Below, piece after piece: positions 11,471 through 21,512 of a stretch of 34,761 nucleotides of DNA; position 1 is the stretch's first letter, and each line of letters begins with the position of its first letter. The notes under the pieces were generated by a model that was not told the origin of the DNA, did not search any database, and saw only the letters and a list, made by a program, of their open reading frames with translations. Source of the stretch: Asparagopsis taxiformis (taxonomy: Eukaryota > Rhodophyta > Florideophyceae > Bonnemaisoniales > Bonnemaisoniaceae); NCBI GenBank assembly GCA_030407315.1, contig JALQPE010003168.1, positions 1-34,761 of the forward strand. Direction: 5' to 3'. The position numbers and the translations under genes were made by a program.

Positions 11471-12119
11471 GTGACCGTACCCATTACAGTGCTCCACGGT
11501 GGAATAATACCAGTGTCACGAGCAGGTGTTATAATAGAATATATCCGGGCTTTACACAGTACTGTAGTTTGGAAACTAACCGCGCTTTGCCTTGGACCGT
11601 ACATGCCCGTCAATGGTCCCTTTCCAGATTATCGTTTGACCGTTCCACAAGTCAGCTTGGTCACGTCCCATAAGCAAAAGTCACCTACTCTGGAATTATT
11701 CCAATGAATACAATAATCATACTTTGGTCACCTTCCATTCAGCGAGTGCTGCTTACGCCTGGTTTCAGACACCGGACCGTCACGGTGTGCCCATTATATT
11801 TTATAGTTTATTTCTACGAATCGCTCTGCACCTTCCACCACATATCGCAGTCACGGTGCACCCCATATCTAACTATACCCATATACAGTACTGGTTCCAT
11901 TCCAACAGTCCGTGCCTGCGTGACTTGGCCCGTTCTAGTCAACCCGCCGTCCTGCTCATATATGGACGTGGTTCATTTCCATCCCTACGTGTCCTTCCGT
12001 ACATGGTCCAGCCATCACCTCACGGCCACACCATAGTTCTGCTTGGTTCCTGCCTACTGTAAAACAAAATCGCCGTGCTGGTCTCAGCCCATGATTTTTT
12101 ACATTTTTTTCGATGGGCC

Positions 12120-13413
12120 TTATCCAAACGTTGGGGATGGGCGTTCCGCTAAAATATGGTGACTAGTTCTACTGTACGATACGGCATTTTCCATGGAATA
12201 TTCTCTATTTTTGCTTATCCTGTGGAACATGTTCGGACCTTCGACCGGCATTACACGAAGCAATTCGTAATCTGCCAGGTAGTCCAGCGTGGACTCCGGC
12301 ATAGGCACGCGCGCCCAAACACACGCCGCTCCACGTAAAGCGAGCAAGCGAACATCGCTGCGTGTTCGACGTCCACCGCCGTGAGGAAACGTTCCTTCAC
12401 CTCCCAGGCGCGTCCTGCATAGTTCCGGTGAAAGTGTACCACGCGAGGTAATAACGTAGACGACCCGGGGGATACGGATAGCGCCTACCACGTCTGGCAG
12501 CGTCGGGAAATAATCCCTACCCGAACACCTAGCAAGGTGGACGCGTGCGACACACGAAAGTCGTCTGCGTCGGCGTAACGGAGCGCAAGTAGTCGTCGTA
12601 CGATATGACACGGTTGCCCATCACGCTCAACGAGAGCGCGGTTTCCACTCGGCACGCTGCCGCTCCGTCAATGTCCGCGGACACACGTACACGGACGCCA
12701 ACGCAGTGAACGGCGGTTCCTCGGGCGTCCCTTCCCTAAGTATGCGTCCATGACGTCTACGTACTACGTACGGTCTAGTAGACCGCATCGTCAGCGTCGC
12801 GCAAACCCGAACGGTCGCAACGAATCGACGCCGGGATCTGGGAACGAACCAATCCCGCCGGCCCGTAGGCGAAACGACGCCCGGGCACGACGCCCCCACG
12901 AATCTTCGGCAACGCGCATGTATTCGAGCACTGCGCGTGCGTCCAAACGATCTTTGGCCAGCGTGGCCACGTCCTCGTCCGACACAGCCACCCGAGGCAG
13001 CACCGCCCACGCGTGGGATAGGGAACTCGCGTCGAGCGCGACTCCGTTACGGTCGGAGGTTCCGACGGTTTCCCGCGGGAACGTCCAACCCCGACGGTCC
13101 CGACGGAGACTGGGGCGAACCCTCACGACGAGGTTCTCCGGCGCGCGACGCTGCCTCGGCACGACGTAAACGTGCGGCCGCGGCCATCGCAGCCACTCCA
13201 CGACCAGAGGGCACGAACTCCGGCACTATCGGTGATCCGGACTTGAGACAGACGCCGCGGCGTCGCCATCGGCAGGGGCAGCGGCCCCTGCAGCCTCGAC
13301 AGCGGAACGGGAGTCGTCGGGCGCGACGATGAGGCAACGGCCTGCGGAGCAACGGCTTGAACCGCCCCAACGGACGGGGCGGGCGCGACGGACGCTTCCG
13401 TCGCTGGCGGCAC
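12120..13413 (-). pseudogene. Possible decayed minus-strand gene in a GC-rich island, family unknown
   Basis: GC content rises sharply here against AT-leaning flanks. The minus strand can be read in overlapping frames: MPPATEASVAPAPSVG from 13413, MEWLRWPRPHVYVVPRQ from 13201 (136 aa with GC-rich third positions), then pieces ending with STLDYLADYELLRVMPVEGP near 12245. Arg/Ala/Val/Asp-rich composition and frame-to-frame continuity suggest one gene broken by frameshifts, but I recognise no domain. The plus strand and other minus frames are also open, as expected by chance in GC-rich DNA, so coding status is uncertain. It could be a gag-like or cargo gene of the ~15-kb element, or a foreign insertion. 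Confidence 0.3.
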
Positions 13414-13992
13414 ACCGACCTGGGCGAGGGAGGGGCGCCCTGCGAAGGGTTCCTCGCTCCACCTCCAGCAGAGCCGGCGGGCCGCGGAGTGTTACATCGG
13501 TGCTACAGTCTTAACCATCGTGGTTACGCTGTACGCGATATTCACGACGAGTGCAACGAGCACGACGACGAGAGCCACGCGGGCTAGACGAACGAGAAAA
13601 CAAGGAGGGCGGGCAGCCAGGAGTACCCAGCGGGGGAAAGAGAGATGCGGAAGGAAAGGCAACGGCCTGGATGACGATGGTGAGAGGAAGGGTGAGCGAC
13701 GATCGCTATCACGTTAAGCCGCGGCTTAAATAACCTTCGGACGACCGTTGTCGTAATGCCCGCTGGCAGATTCACGAAATGGCCGCGGCCTGCGGGCGTA
13801 TCACGCTGAATCGAAGCACACCCGCGTGTGAATTGGACTCTGCATTCGACTGCAGGAACGCCTACGCGGGTATTGACGGACGATGCCAACGGGCGGGCCC
13901 TCGATGATTACGAAAGAGCCGGAGCGCACGCGCGCGCTCCGGCGCAGTGGCGAACCGATTAGCCAACCGGGCCGCGTACGTTTAAACGAGAT

Positions 13993-14032
13993 TTTTCGGG
14001 ACAACTGCCACGTCCGCAGTTGTACCCGAAAA
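13993..14032. repeat. Strong hairpin in the GC-rich island
   Basis: TTTTCGGGACAACTGC pairs with GCAGTTGTACCCGAAAA with a single bulged base and a 7-nt loop (CACGTCC). It stands alone and is not followed by a T-run. It could be a small foldback repeat, a protein-binding site or an RNA structural element; nothing here decides. Confidence 0.65.
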
Positions 14033-15121
14033 GGCGCCACGGCCCCGATCGCAGACGCGTCCTGACGGGCCTCGCGTGGCCGGGACGTCCACATGTGGGG
14101 GTGGGGGCTGTGTAGTATACGTGGCAATTCCGAATTGCAATATTTTACGATTTCCGCGGAATTCGAATTTCGGCGGACACGACCGGCGACAGCAATGCAC
14201 GAACATTGCTGGCGCATGCGCGCGCGCAAACCGGCACACGTGAGCAACGAACGTATTGGCAACGGCCAACGGACCAACGGGTCCCTACGTGTCGACCCAC
14301 AAGGTCCTTTCCCATTCGGGACTTACGAGGCAGTGTTTACACTGTAAAGCGATGCCATCGTGGCTATATAGGTATTGGCATCGGCCGGGAGGGAAAGGGG
14401 ACAATAACGATCGGGCACATGCTCTAGTCTACGATTGACTTCTACGTTACGTATTACTTTTCGCCTAACGAGGCTTCGTCTCCGTCGAGCTTGCGTACTC
14501 CCTACCCATCGCCACACGTGATGCTGATCGCGTGTAGTGCCTATGGGCTTGGTTGGAGCGCCTCCGGTGACGTGCCACCTCGTTCGTTTACGTAGTCCAC
14601 GCGTGGATCGTTCGTCGTGACGCCCGTGTCTACCTCTTACCTTTCTCTACCCTATCCTTCTTTTCTACCAAACATACACTTCAAAACACCAAGGGTGGAC
14701 TTGTTCGTTTCGTTAAGGGGAGCGTGTCCACTGTCTCGTTCCACTACTTCTAGAACTAACGTCGTTCCACACCCACCAAAATAATTGCGCTCGTCATGCC
14801 GTGCCCTGAAAGCGCCGCTAACTGCATGTTATTGAAACGCTCGGCAGCATGTGCCAGGTAATACCAACCGGTTGGGTCCCCTTAAGGGAGACACAACGGT
14901 GGAGCATTCTCACCTTCCAATGAGGGATGAGCGACGGAATTCGTCCCTTGCTTGTGACCAAGATGCGACCAGGATCGGTCGGACGGCGACTATGTCGGAA
15001 GCTGAAACGCACGGAAGTTCCACGGAGGTCATGTACCTCTGGTTCTCCCTACTCCACAAGCGGGCTTGCAACAGCATGTGTTGCTCAAACGTACCCGGAG
15101 AGGGGCGCGGCTTCCATACGA
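14033..15121. other. End of the GC-rich island and gene-free flank
   Basis: Small palindromes (GCAATTCCGAATTGC near 14122, TTCCGCGGAA near 14152) lie at the left. GC content falls after about 14.7 kb. Frames here are short and lack motifs, and I see no gene before the right inverted repeat. Confidence 0.4.
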
Positions 15122-15253
15122 CACTACGGTGTTGAAAAGGGGGCCTCAGACAGTACTGCGAGACAGTGATTTTTACTGTCTGAGACAGTAAAAATCACTA
15201 TGCGGCAAATGAAAATTAATGCCACACTTGGAGACAGTGATTTGCACTGTCTG
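15122..15253 (-). repeat. Right copy of 131-bp inverted repeat
   Basis: This is the reverse complement of 1-131 with one extra base in the CAGTACTGCGAG segment. It ends in CACTGTCTG and runs directly into further AGACAGT-rich sequence. Sequence identity is very high although the genes between the copies are decayed. Confidence 0.9.
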
Positions 15254-15480
15254 GCAGACAGTACGGAACACTGTCTGCAGACAGTAAAAAACACTGTCTC
15301 ACAGTACTGTCTGAGGCAGTGAATGGAGACAGTAAAAATTAATGATTTATTCAATAGTTGGATATGATGTAATTTACTGTACTGGGCAGTGTTGGCGGAT
15401 AGTGTTTTGTATTGGCCAAGGCAACATGGCCGGATAGTGAAATACGCTGCCTGGGACAATAGATGGAACCAACACGGTGC
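15254..15480. repeat. AGACAGT/ACTGTCT-rich zone
   Basis: Six copies of the heptamer in both orientations occur within the first 90 bases, continuing the motif of the adjacent inverted repeat. Further right the pattern loosens to ACTG-GGCAGT variants before turning into the regular 35-bp array. It may be the subterminal zone of a second element whose transposase lies at 17589; that link is inference. Confidence 0.6.
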
Positions 15481-15790
15481 ACTGTCCTGGGCAGTACCTG
15501 GAGACAGTGATTTTCACTGTCCTGGGCAGTACCTGGAGACAGTGATTTCACTGTCCTGGGCAATACCTGGAGACAGTGATTTTCACTGTCCTGGGCAGTA
15601 CCTGGAGACAGTGATTTTCACTGTCCTGGGCAGTACCTGTAGACAGTACTTTGTGCTGCCCTGGGCAGCACCTGGAGACAGTATTTTTCACTGTCCTGGG
15701 CAGTACCTGTAGACAGTACTTTGTGCTGCCCTGGGCAGTACCTGGAGACAGTATTTCGTGCTGCCCTGGGCAGCACCTGGAGACAGTAAA
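15481..15790 (+). repeat. 35-bp tandem array, about nine units
   Basis: The unit is ACTGTCCTGGGCAGTACCTG followed by GAGACAGTGATTTTC. The first five units are nearly uniform. Later units alternate with a variant carrying TTTGTGCTGCC. Each unit contains one AGACAGT and the imperfect palindrome ACTGTCCTGGGCAGT. Units are contiguous with no unique spacers, so this is a minisatellite or protein-binding array. Confidence 0.85.
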
Positions 15791-17588
15791 AGTAGTGTCC
15801 TGATATAGTAAAATTCGGTGTCTGGGAGTGGTGGATGAGATGGAGCGTCACGCTGTCGTGGGCATCTTTCTGGGGTAGAGGAAGGCAGTTCTAGCGCTAT
15901 GAGGATGGGGCATGGACGGTATTCATATGGGAATGGACAGAATAGTACGGCTAGGAATTTTTATTTCGTAGTGACTATGAGCTAGCGAGAGGTATACGCG
16001 GTAGGATAGGTAGCAATCTAAGAGGGTGCGATATGGGAAGCTTCACTCTGGATTTGTTTATTTGCGCAGGCTACATTGAGAATAAACAATCCCTATGTTA
16101 AAAATGCTACTACAACTAACACTATTCCGACGAGTAAAACTAAAACTACTAGAAAAGTCTAGAAATCTATCAACTGATTGAGCTGCATGAATAAGCTAGG
16201 AAATGAAGAGAAGAAGAAAAAATGATGTAGAGAAAGGAAACAAGTTAGTGACGTTGAATTGGAGAGGGAAATTGATGGTGATTAGGAGACTAACGTACCT
16301 TAACAAATACCATTGCATCCCAAATTGAGATATGTACTCACAGGCAGAAAAGAAAATTAGTGGAGAAGTGGTAAGAGAGAAAGATAAATGAAAGTAGAAG
16401 TGGAACACTCACCGACTGGAAACCTGAGAAAGAGAAAACGAATAGAAAACTGGGTTAGTGGCGTGAGTTGTGGAAACGTACCATCATGGTTCATATCCGT
16501 CGGAGACAAAGCAACAACTTTGGCTTGGAAGCAGTATTGATGATCTACAACTTACGCTTTGGAAGCAGTTTAGATGATCTATACTGCTTCCACGGCCAGG
16601 GTTGTTGCTTTGTTTCCGACGGATATGAAGATGGAAACAGGGATCTCCAGAATCTGTTGTTTAAGTAGCACTCTGCGGGCGGAAATGACGTGTAGGAGAA
16701 CAATAGAGGGATGAATTTGAAACGGAGCGGTGCGATGGGAGGCCCAGAAAAACGATACCTAGGGTGCGAATTACGCTTTGAAGCACATGACCTGGCAGAA
16801 CAGGCGCAAAATTATTGTATCTTCTACCGCCTTCTCTAGTCTATAATGACGTCATCACTACAGAAATATAGGAAAAACACTAGCATATGGGGCCTACTGG
16901 AAAGGGGGAGGCGAGGAGTAGGAAAAATGGCGCACTTTCCTGGACGAGGAGTCCGCGCTTCCAGTGATGATTTGGACGGTATATATCGATGACGTCATTG
17001 CATGCTCTGAGCACACTTGGCAGGCAGTCAAAGCGGGCCACGTGGATGTGGGCGGCTAGGAAACAGCAGTGTGGGAGAAATTTTATAATTTTCATGTTGC
17101 AAGCGAGCAGTGAATCTGCATTGCAATATATAAATTTATGCTAATTTAAGATATCACACCGAGTACGATTCAACGAGAGATTGTGCTTTCAACTTGTAAA
17201 TAGGGCCGAAAATGGTAGAGTATACGAGTAGGAAGTACGTGTATGAGAAAATCAGATTCAGTATTAGTGCCTAGAGCATCACTGCGAAATAAACGGCCGT
17301 TTTCCGGAAATGGATACATCTTGGCTGGGTTTGTGGTTAGGGGATGCGATACAAGATAGCAAAACGATGTTGAGTCCGGATGAAATAGCAATCAATGTGC
17401 ATAAAGCAATGAGCATAGGGCAAAGCATTGTGGTGAACCAGTTCATTGGATCGAATGAAAGCCTGGAAAGGTTTCGTAACGGTTAAAAGTAGTAGTACTG
17501 TATTGAGATAGTAGTCATGTCATAGAAGTTTAGAGTTGTATTCTATGCAACAAAACTGAGCGAAGAAGAAAAGAACAAAAACATCAAG
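15791..17588. other. Intergenic region upstream of the transposase
   Basis: AT-rich, no gene recognised. It holds the foldback at 16490-16629. A TATATAAATTTATG stretch occurs at about 17129 but is some 460 bases from the transposase ATG. The promoter of the transposase presumably lies in its 3' part. Confidence 0.4.
16490..16629. repeat. 140-bp foldback (MITE-like)
   Basis: The left arm (TTCATATCCGTCGGAGACAA, then GGAAGCAGTATTGATGATC) pairs with the right arm ending CCGACGGATATGAA with only a few mismatches over about 55 bases each. A GATGATCTA motif also recurs inside the loop. It is unrelated in sequence to the other hairpin families in the window. Confidence 0.8.
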
Positions 17589-20500
17589 ATGGCTCCGAGA
17601 CGGACTCCTATTCGAAAGAAAACCACAAGTCGTAGGACAAAGGCGAGATTCGATTCACTCAATGTGGCCAGTCCCAGTAAACAGCTTCCTGGGAAACTGC
17701 AGGGAGAAATCCGCAGCAGTGATGCAGCCTGCATGAACAAAGAAATCCCGAGAGGTAATGAGCTACGACGTGAGTGTACCACAGATGACCTATTGGAGTC
17801 CCCAATCCCTATGGGTGACACAATAGAAGGTTGTATTGATGTGTACAGCAACAACGATGAAGCTGGAAGTGACATCTACGTAGCATCGAGCACGCTAATG
17901 GAATCGGAAGAAGCAACCGGACGAGGTTCTGATTCCATTTCAACTGGAGGCCCGATAGACCGAAATGCTGGGGATGAAGCATGTGGTGATTTCAAGGCAT
18001 TACTACAATGGCCTGCGATGTATGGGGCTCTTCAGCTGAGTGGAACTCAAAGAATGACAAGAGCCCACTATGAAGGTACCCTGTTCGGAATGAATTTCCG
18101 CAGAGATCCAAGTGAGCACGTCCCGTCGGACTCTGTGATGCGACAGAAGATACTACCATTCTTGAGGAAACACTGCTATGCAAAGAGCTGTGACATCGAG
18201 TTTCCGATAGACCTTCGAAAGAGCGGAGCAAGAGCTGCACAGCATCGAGGTGCAGTAGGAACCCGTGGAACAACAGATGACAGAGACAATTGTGGAGGAA
18301 TGGCGAAAGTTCGTATTGTACTCCCAAGCACATGGGCTCTGAAAGATGTCCAGACTCGACCAATCTTTGAAGCATTCCGCAGTGATGCGAACAATCGAAG
18401 CTCGGAAGGAGAAAAATCAACCGCAGAGTGCAGCATTGAAGATTCGTTCATTGCAAAGTGCAGGAGGGGTGTTTTGAGCGACCCATTCGTTCGCACAGCA
18501 GTTGTTCCCATTGACAGCGATGGGAAAAAGGGTTTGAAGCACATTTATGTACCTGATGGAACAGCAATTCGAATCCGATGTCATCCAGGAGCTCGTCAGG
18601 TTGCCGTCATCGAAAGAGCAAAAGGGTTCAGGAAGAATGACAGAGATGGTGGGAAACCGAAGAGGAGAAGAGTGGCGGTTACGTCGTTGTGGGAACTTCA
18701 TGCTAGGACCATAGTTACCTATGAGGCTCGACACGACGGTGAGCATGATGTGCATGTCGAAAAATATCTGCAGCCGCGAATGTCACATCTATTGGAATGG
18801 GAGAGGCAGCATGCTCTGCGAGCGATATCGCAATGTGTAATCGGAGCAGGAGCCAAGGGAAAAGGAACACGAGCTGGGGACGTGATAACCGTTCTATTAC
18901 CAATTGGAATGGAAGAGGGTGATATTGTTCCACACGTCGTATTGGTGAACAGGTATTTGAAAGAGCAGGTCGGAGAAGCATCCACCATGTTACTTTGCTT
19001 TTCACCGGGCGCGAGCTTTGCTGAAGCCAGAAACCCGCCCGATAGACTAGGAAGCCCCAACTATGAAGAAATTCGTGTTTCAGGGGTGTTCTCGGATGGT
19101 TTCGGAGACCACAGGTCGCAATGGCACCCAGCGTCTCCGCGAGAAGATGCACCATGTTGGGGAAAGCTGGAGGATGGTCGAAACTACTTTGTTTACCGAT
19201 TTCTCCTTTACACGGATGACTTTGAACCATTCACAAGCAGGAAGGGAAGTTTTGGTGGATGCTATATGTTACCTCTCAATCTACCGCCTCGGAAAAGGGG
19301 AAGCTACCAAGCGGTTCGAGTGATTGGTTTGCCACCTCCGGGAGTGTCCACAAATTGTGTATTGCGATATATCGTTCAAGATATAGTGCGAGGAAGCACA
19401 GAGGGTTTCCCAACGAAAAATGCAGAGGGAGAAGATATTGTGGTATTTCTAGACCCAGTGGGGAGCATTGGAGACTATCCTGCAGTTTCACATACCCTGG
19501 ATGTTCTTGGACACACATCAAACTCTCCGTGCCACATCTGCAGTTTCCGCAAATATGACCTGAGCAGTACTGGTGGCACGAAGAATGCATACACTTCGGT
19601 AGTGAACGGGCAAACATCGACGCATGCCAGGAGCAAGTATCGGAATGCATCGACACGTAAGGATGCCACAGAAACCCAGCTTCGCACTCTCGGACTGGCT
19701 GCAGAAGAAGGGGAAGATTTACCATTTCATGTCCTGAGCACTTCCTTGGAAGCAGTGCAGGAAGAAGTACCGAAGACGGAAAACGGAGTTTCAGTTGTCC
19801 CAGCAATTTTTGACCCGTACCGTTCCGCAGTGATAGCACCTGACCATCTATTGTCTGGACTGGCACAAGATGTACTGAACGCTTGTATTTCAGCTGCCAG
19901 CCCACGAATTCGAGAGGTAGCTGAATTGCAAATTCTGGGCGCTCTGAAGAAGTTCAGGATGGGAAGGCAGAACCGTTTATTTGGAACCAACAATCTGCTT
20001 TCCATGAACATGAGTGACATATTCAGTGTGCTTCTGATAGCACCTATGGCATTCGAAAACGCAGCTCGAATGATGGATGGGAAAGGGGAAGGTCATCGTG
20101 AAAAATTTGATGGGGCCGTCAAACTAGTAGTGATGTTTCAGAAGCTGGTTTCGTGTATTAGTTTCATGCCCGTATGGTGGAAAGACGGTCCCCATGAAGT
20201 AGAGACGGCTGACGGAGAAGGTGGCAGGAATGAATACATTCTGGGAAGAACTGTAGACTACGTGGAGACGTTGAATGAGTATTGTCGGAAAGTGAAGGGA
20301 GCAGGAGCACATTTGGACAAGCCTAATGTTCATCGTCTTGTCGAGTTTTGTGTTCATACGCTTCCTGCCTACGGCTCTGTGAAGCACGTGCAGGAGCTTA
20401 TATTCGAACGGATGCATCAGCCGCTGAAGAAAGGTGTGAGAATGTCCAATCACCAAAGCGAACAGCTTTCAGCGCTGGAATTAGTTCTTGCGGATGACTG

Positions 20501-21392
20501 GCAGACGAGAGTGGCCATTGTTTTGCGCGAAATCGGCATGGAGCCACAACATTGGTCCTCGTCCGAATGCTCTCAAATGGTCAACGTTCTTTCACAGGAG
20601 CTAGGGAGAGAAATAGATGTGGAAGACGAGGTAGTGAAAAACTGCTTCCAGGAACCGGTTCTCCAGCTTCTCTCCCAGCGTCGAGGAAAGATATTGTCGG
20701 CGGATGGTGAAATTGTGACGTGGAGAGGGCATGGAGGTATATCTATTGACGAGGTCAAGGAGTACATGAATGGAAAATGTGATATGGCAGAGGGTGCTGT
20801 AGGTGTTTTCAAACGGTTCTTTACCGAAAGGTACGGAAGCGGAACAAGCGGGTGTGGAAAGTATGCCGAATGGGTGAGAAGAGTTTCTAGAAGCACTACG
20901 ACAGAGTGGGGAAGGAAAACAGTGCAGAGGTCTGGCTCTCTAGAATCAGGAGCTATCATCCATGCTGTTTGCCCTGAACAGATGAAATGTGAGGATGGTG
21001 CAACTTCACAAGCGATTCTGTACCCGGCGTCTCGTCTCACATCAGAGATAATGCGGGGAAGAATTAATTATGAACCGCGGTTTTTTATTGTTCTAGCGTT
21101 CTTTATCCTGAGGAACGAGAGTGCGAGAGATGAGCAAGGTACAGCTTATGGAGTTTGCCTGGGTTTGCAAAAAACTGATGAAGGAGTGTTCAAGGTCGAA
21201 GAGAGGCGACGAACAGTAATTGTGGAGATGAGTGAGGGAGTCACTGAGGTGTTTGGTATGCACTATTGCAATGGGAGTGTATGCGAATATGATGAGAACA
21301 TGAGGGAGGTAAGGCACGGACCCGGACTGCTGGAGGGTGGAGAGATATATGCACTATGTAGGCGAGACGGATTTCCACCGAGGGCTGCATGA
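17589..21392 (+). CDS. Transposase-like protein (Tnp2/Plavaka-type DDE, probable), intact
   Basis: This is a 1267-aa uninterrupted ORF starting at the first ATG (ATCAAGATGGCT, a good eukaryotic context). The N-terminus is basic (PRRTPIRKKTTSRRTK), then polar and acidic to about residue 140. The central region has features I associate with CACTA/Plavaka-like transposases: LLYTDDF (about 539-545), KGSFGGCYMLPL, FLDPVGSIGDYPA (620-632), and a CHIC zinc-type pair (648-651) in GHTSNSPCHIC. FDPYRS...PDHLLSGLAQDVLNA (about 739-760) and ERMHQPLKKG (about 940-949) follow. Candidate catalytic acids are Asp543/544, Asp622/629 and Glu940, but the triad is not proven. It would cut and join element ends in the nucleus. 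A decayed homologue lies at 5796. AGACAGT-rich arrays upstream are possible binding sites. The full-length frame suggests it is recent or still selected. Confidence 0.75.
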   Translation: MAPRRTPIRKKTTSRRTKARFDSLNVASPSKQLPGKLQGEIRSSDAACMNKEIPRGNELRRECTTDDLLESPIPMGDTIEGCIDVYSNNDEAGSDIYVASSTLMESEEATGRGSDSISTGGPIDRNAGDEACGDFKALLQWPAMYGALQLSGTQRMTRAHYEGTLFGMNFRRDPSEHVPSDSVMRQKILPFLRKHCYAKSCDIEFPIDLRKSGARAAQHRGAVGTRGTTDDRDNCGGMAKVRIVLPSTWALKDVQTRPIFEAFRSDANNRSSEGEKSTAECSIEDSFIAKCRRGVLSDPFVRTAVVPIDSDGKKGLKHIYVPDGTAIRIRCHPGARQVAVIERAKGFRKNDRDGGKPKRRRVAVTSLWELHARTIVTYEARHDGEHDVHVEKYLQPRMSHLLEWERQHALRAISQCVIGAGAKGKGTRAGDVITVLLPIGMEEGDIVPHVVLVNRYLKEQVGEASTMLLCFSPGASFAEARNPPDRLGSPNYEEIRVSGVFSDGFGDHRSQWHPASPREDAPCWGKLEDGRNYFVYRFLLYTDDFEPFTSRKGSFGGCYMLPLNLPPRKRGSYQAVRVIGLPPPGVSTNCVLRYIVQDIVRGSTEGFPTKNAEGEDIVVFLDPVGSIGDYPAVSHTLDVLGHTSNSPCHICSFRKYDLSSTGGTKNAYTSVVNGQTSTHARSKYRNASTRKDATETQLRTLGLAAEEGEDLPFHVLSTSLEAVQEEVPKTENGVSVVPAIFDPYRSAVIAPDHLLSGLAQDVLNACISAASPRIREVAELQILGALKKFRMGRQNRLFGTNNLLSMNMSDIFSVLLIAPMAFENAARMMDGKGEGHREKFDGAVKLVVMFQKLVSCISFMPVWWKDGPHEVETADGEGGRNEYILGRTVDYVETLNEYCRKVKGAGAHLDKPNVHRLVEFCVHTLPAYGSVKHVQELIFERMHQPLKKGVRMSNHQSEQLSALELVLADDWQTRVAIVLREIGMEPQHWSSSECSQMVNVLSQELGREIDVEDEVVKNCFQEPVLQLLSQRRGKILSADGEIVTWRGHGGISIDEVKEYMNGKCDMAEGAVGVFKRFFTERYGSGTSGCGKYAEWVRRVSRSTTTEWGRKTVQRSGSLESGAIIHAVCPEQMKCEDGATSQAILYPASRLTSEIMRGRINYEPRFFIVLAFFILRNESARDEQGTAYGVCLGLQKTDEGVFKVEERRRTVIVEMSEGVTEVFGMHYCNGSVCEYDENMREVRHGPGLLEGGEIYALCRRDGFPPRAA

Positions 21393-21404
21393 TTTTTAGG
21401 GAAG

Positions 21405-21410
21405 AATAAA
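21405..21410 (+). promoter_or_regulatory. Putative polyadenylation signal of the transposase gene
   Basis: AATAAA lies 13 bases after the transposase stop, in GAAGAATAAAATGAATAA. The position is very close to the stop codon, which would imply a short 3' UTR; cleavage has not been seen. Confidence 0.4.
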
Positions 21411-21512
21411 ATGAATAACCAGATGCATCACATATGAATTGTACACTCTAGGGCGGTGGTGGATTGGTGCAAAGTAGTGGGGAGAGGATCTGAGAGGATG
21501 GAGGGAGGTATG

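Larger units (their letters stand above)
10314..12119. other. Non-coding pyrimidine-rich stretch
   Basis: No gene is supported here. A TATTTAAG box lies at about 10466. The long overlapping frames between 11194 and 12062 are open in two frames at once and have no recognisable motif, so I treat them as spurious. The two internal duplications are listed separately. Confidence 0.4.
1..15253. mobile_element. Putative ~15-kb terminal-inverted-repeat transposon, decayed
   Basis: A near-identical inverted repeat closes both ends (1-131 and 15122-15253). Inside are a broken transposase (5796-about 9210, plus strand) and a broken ParB-like/2OG gene (1042-4536, minus strand), arranged head to head, and a GC-rich island. 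The terminal repeats are far better conserved than the genes inside, which carry many stops and frameshifts. The window starts inside or exactly at the left repeat, so the true outer boundary and any target-site duplication cannot be seen. The alternative is two independent copies of a smaller foldback element that happen to lie in opposite orientation. Confidence 0.5.

Noticed and set aside
11194..12062. Long overlapping frames of about 110-160 aa
   Set aside because: Two frames are open at once, composition is low-complexity pyrimidine-derived, tandem DNA repeats lie inside, and no motif is recognisable.
12750..13332. Plus-strand frames in the GC-rich island
   Set aside because: They overlap the more protein-like minus-strand frames and are Arg/Pro/Ser-rich, as expected from the complement of GC-rich DNA.
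10314..14700. Possible LTR retrotransposon (TATTTAAG box, CATGACG repeats, gag-like Arg-rich frames)
   Set aside because: No direct long terminal repeats, primer-binding site, reverse transcriptase or integrase motif could be found.
15481..15790. Regular repeats resembling a CRISPR array
   Set aside because: Units are contiguous 35-bp tandem copies with no unique spacers, in an evidently eukaryotic setting.
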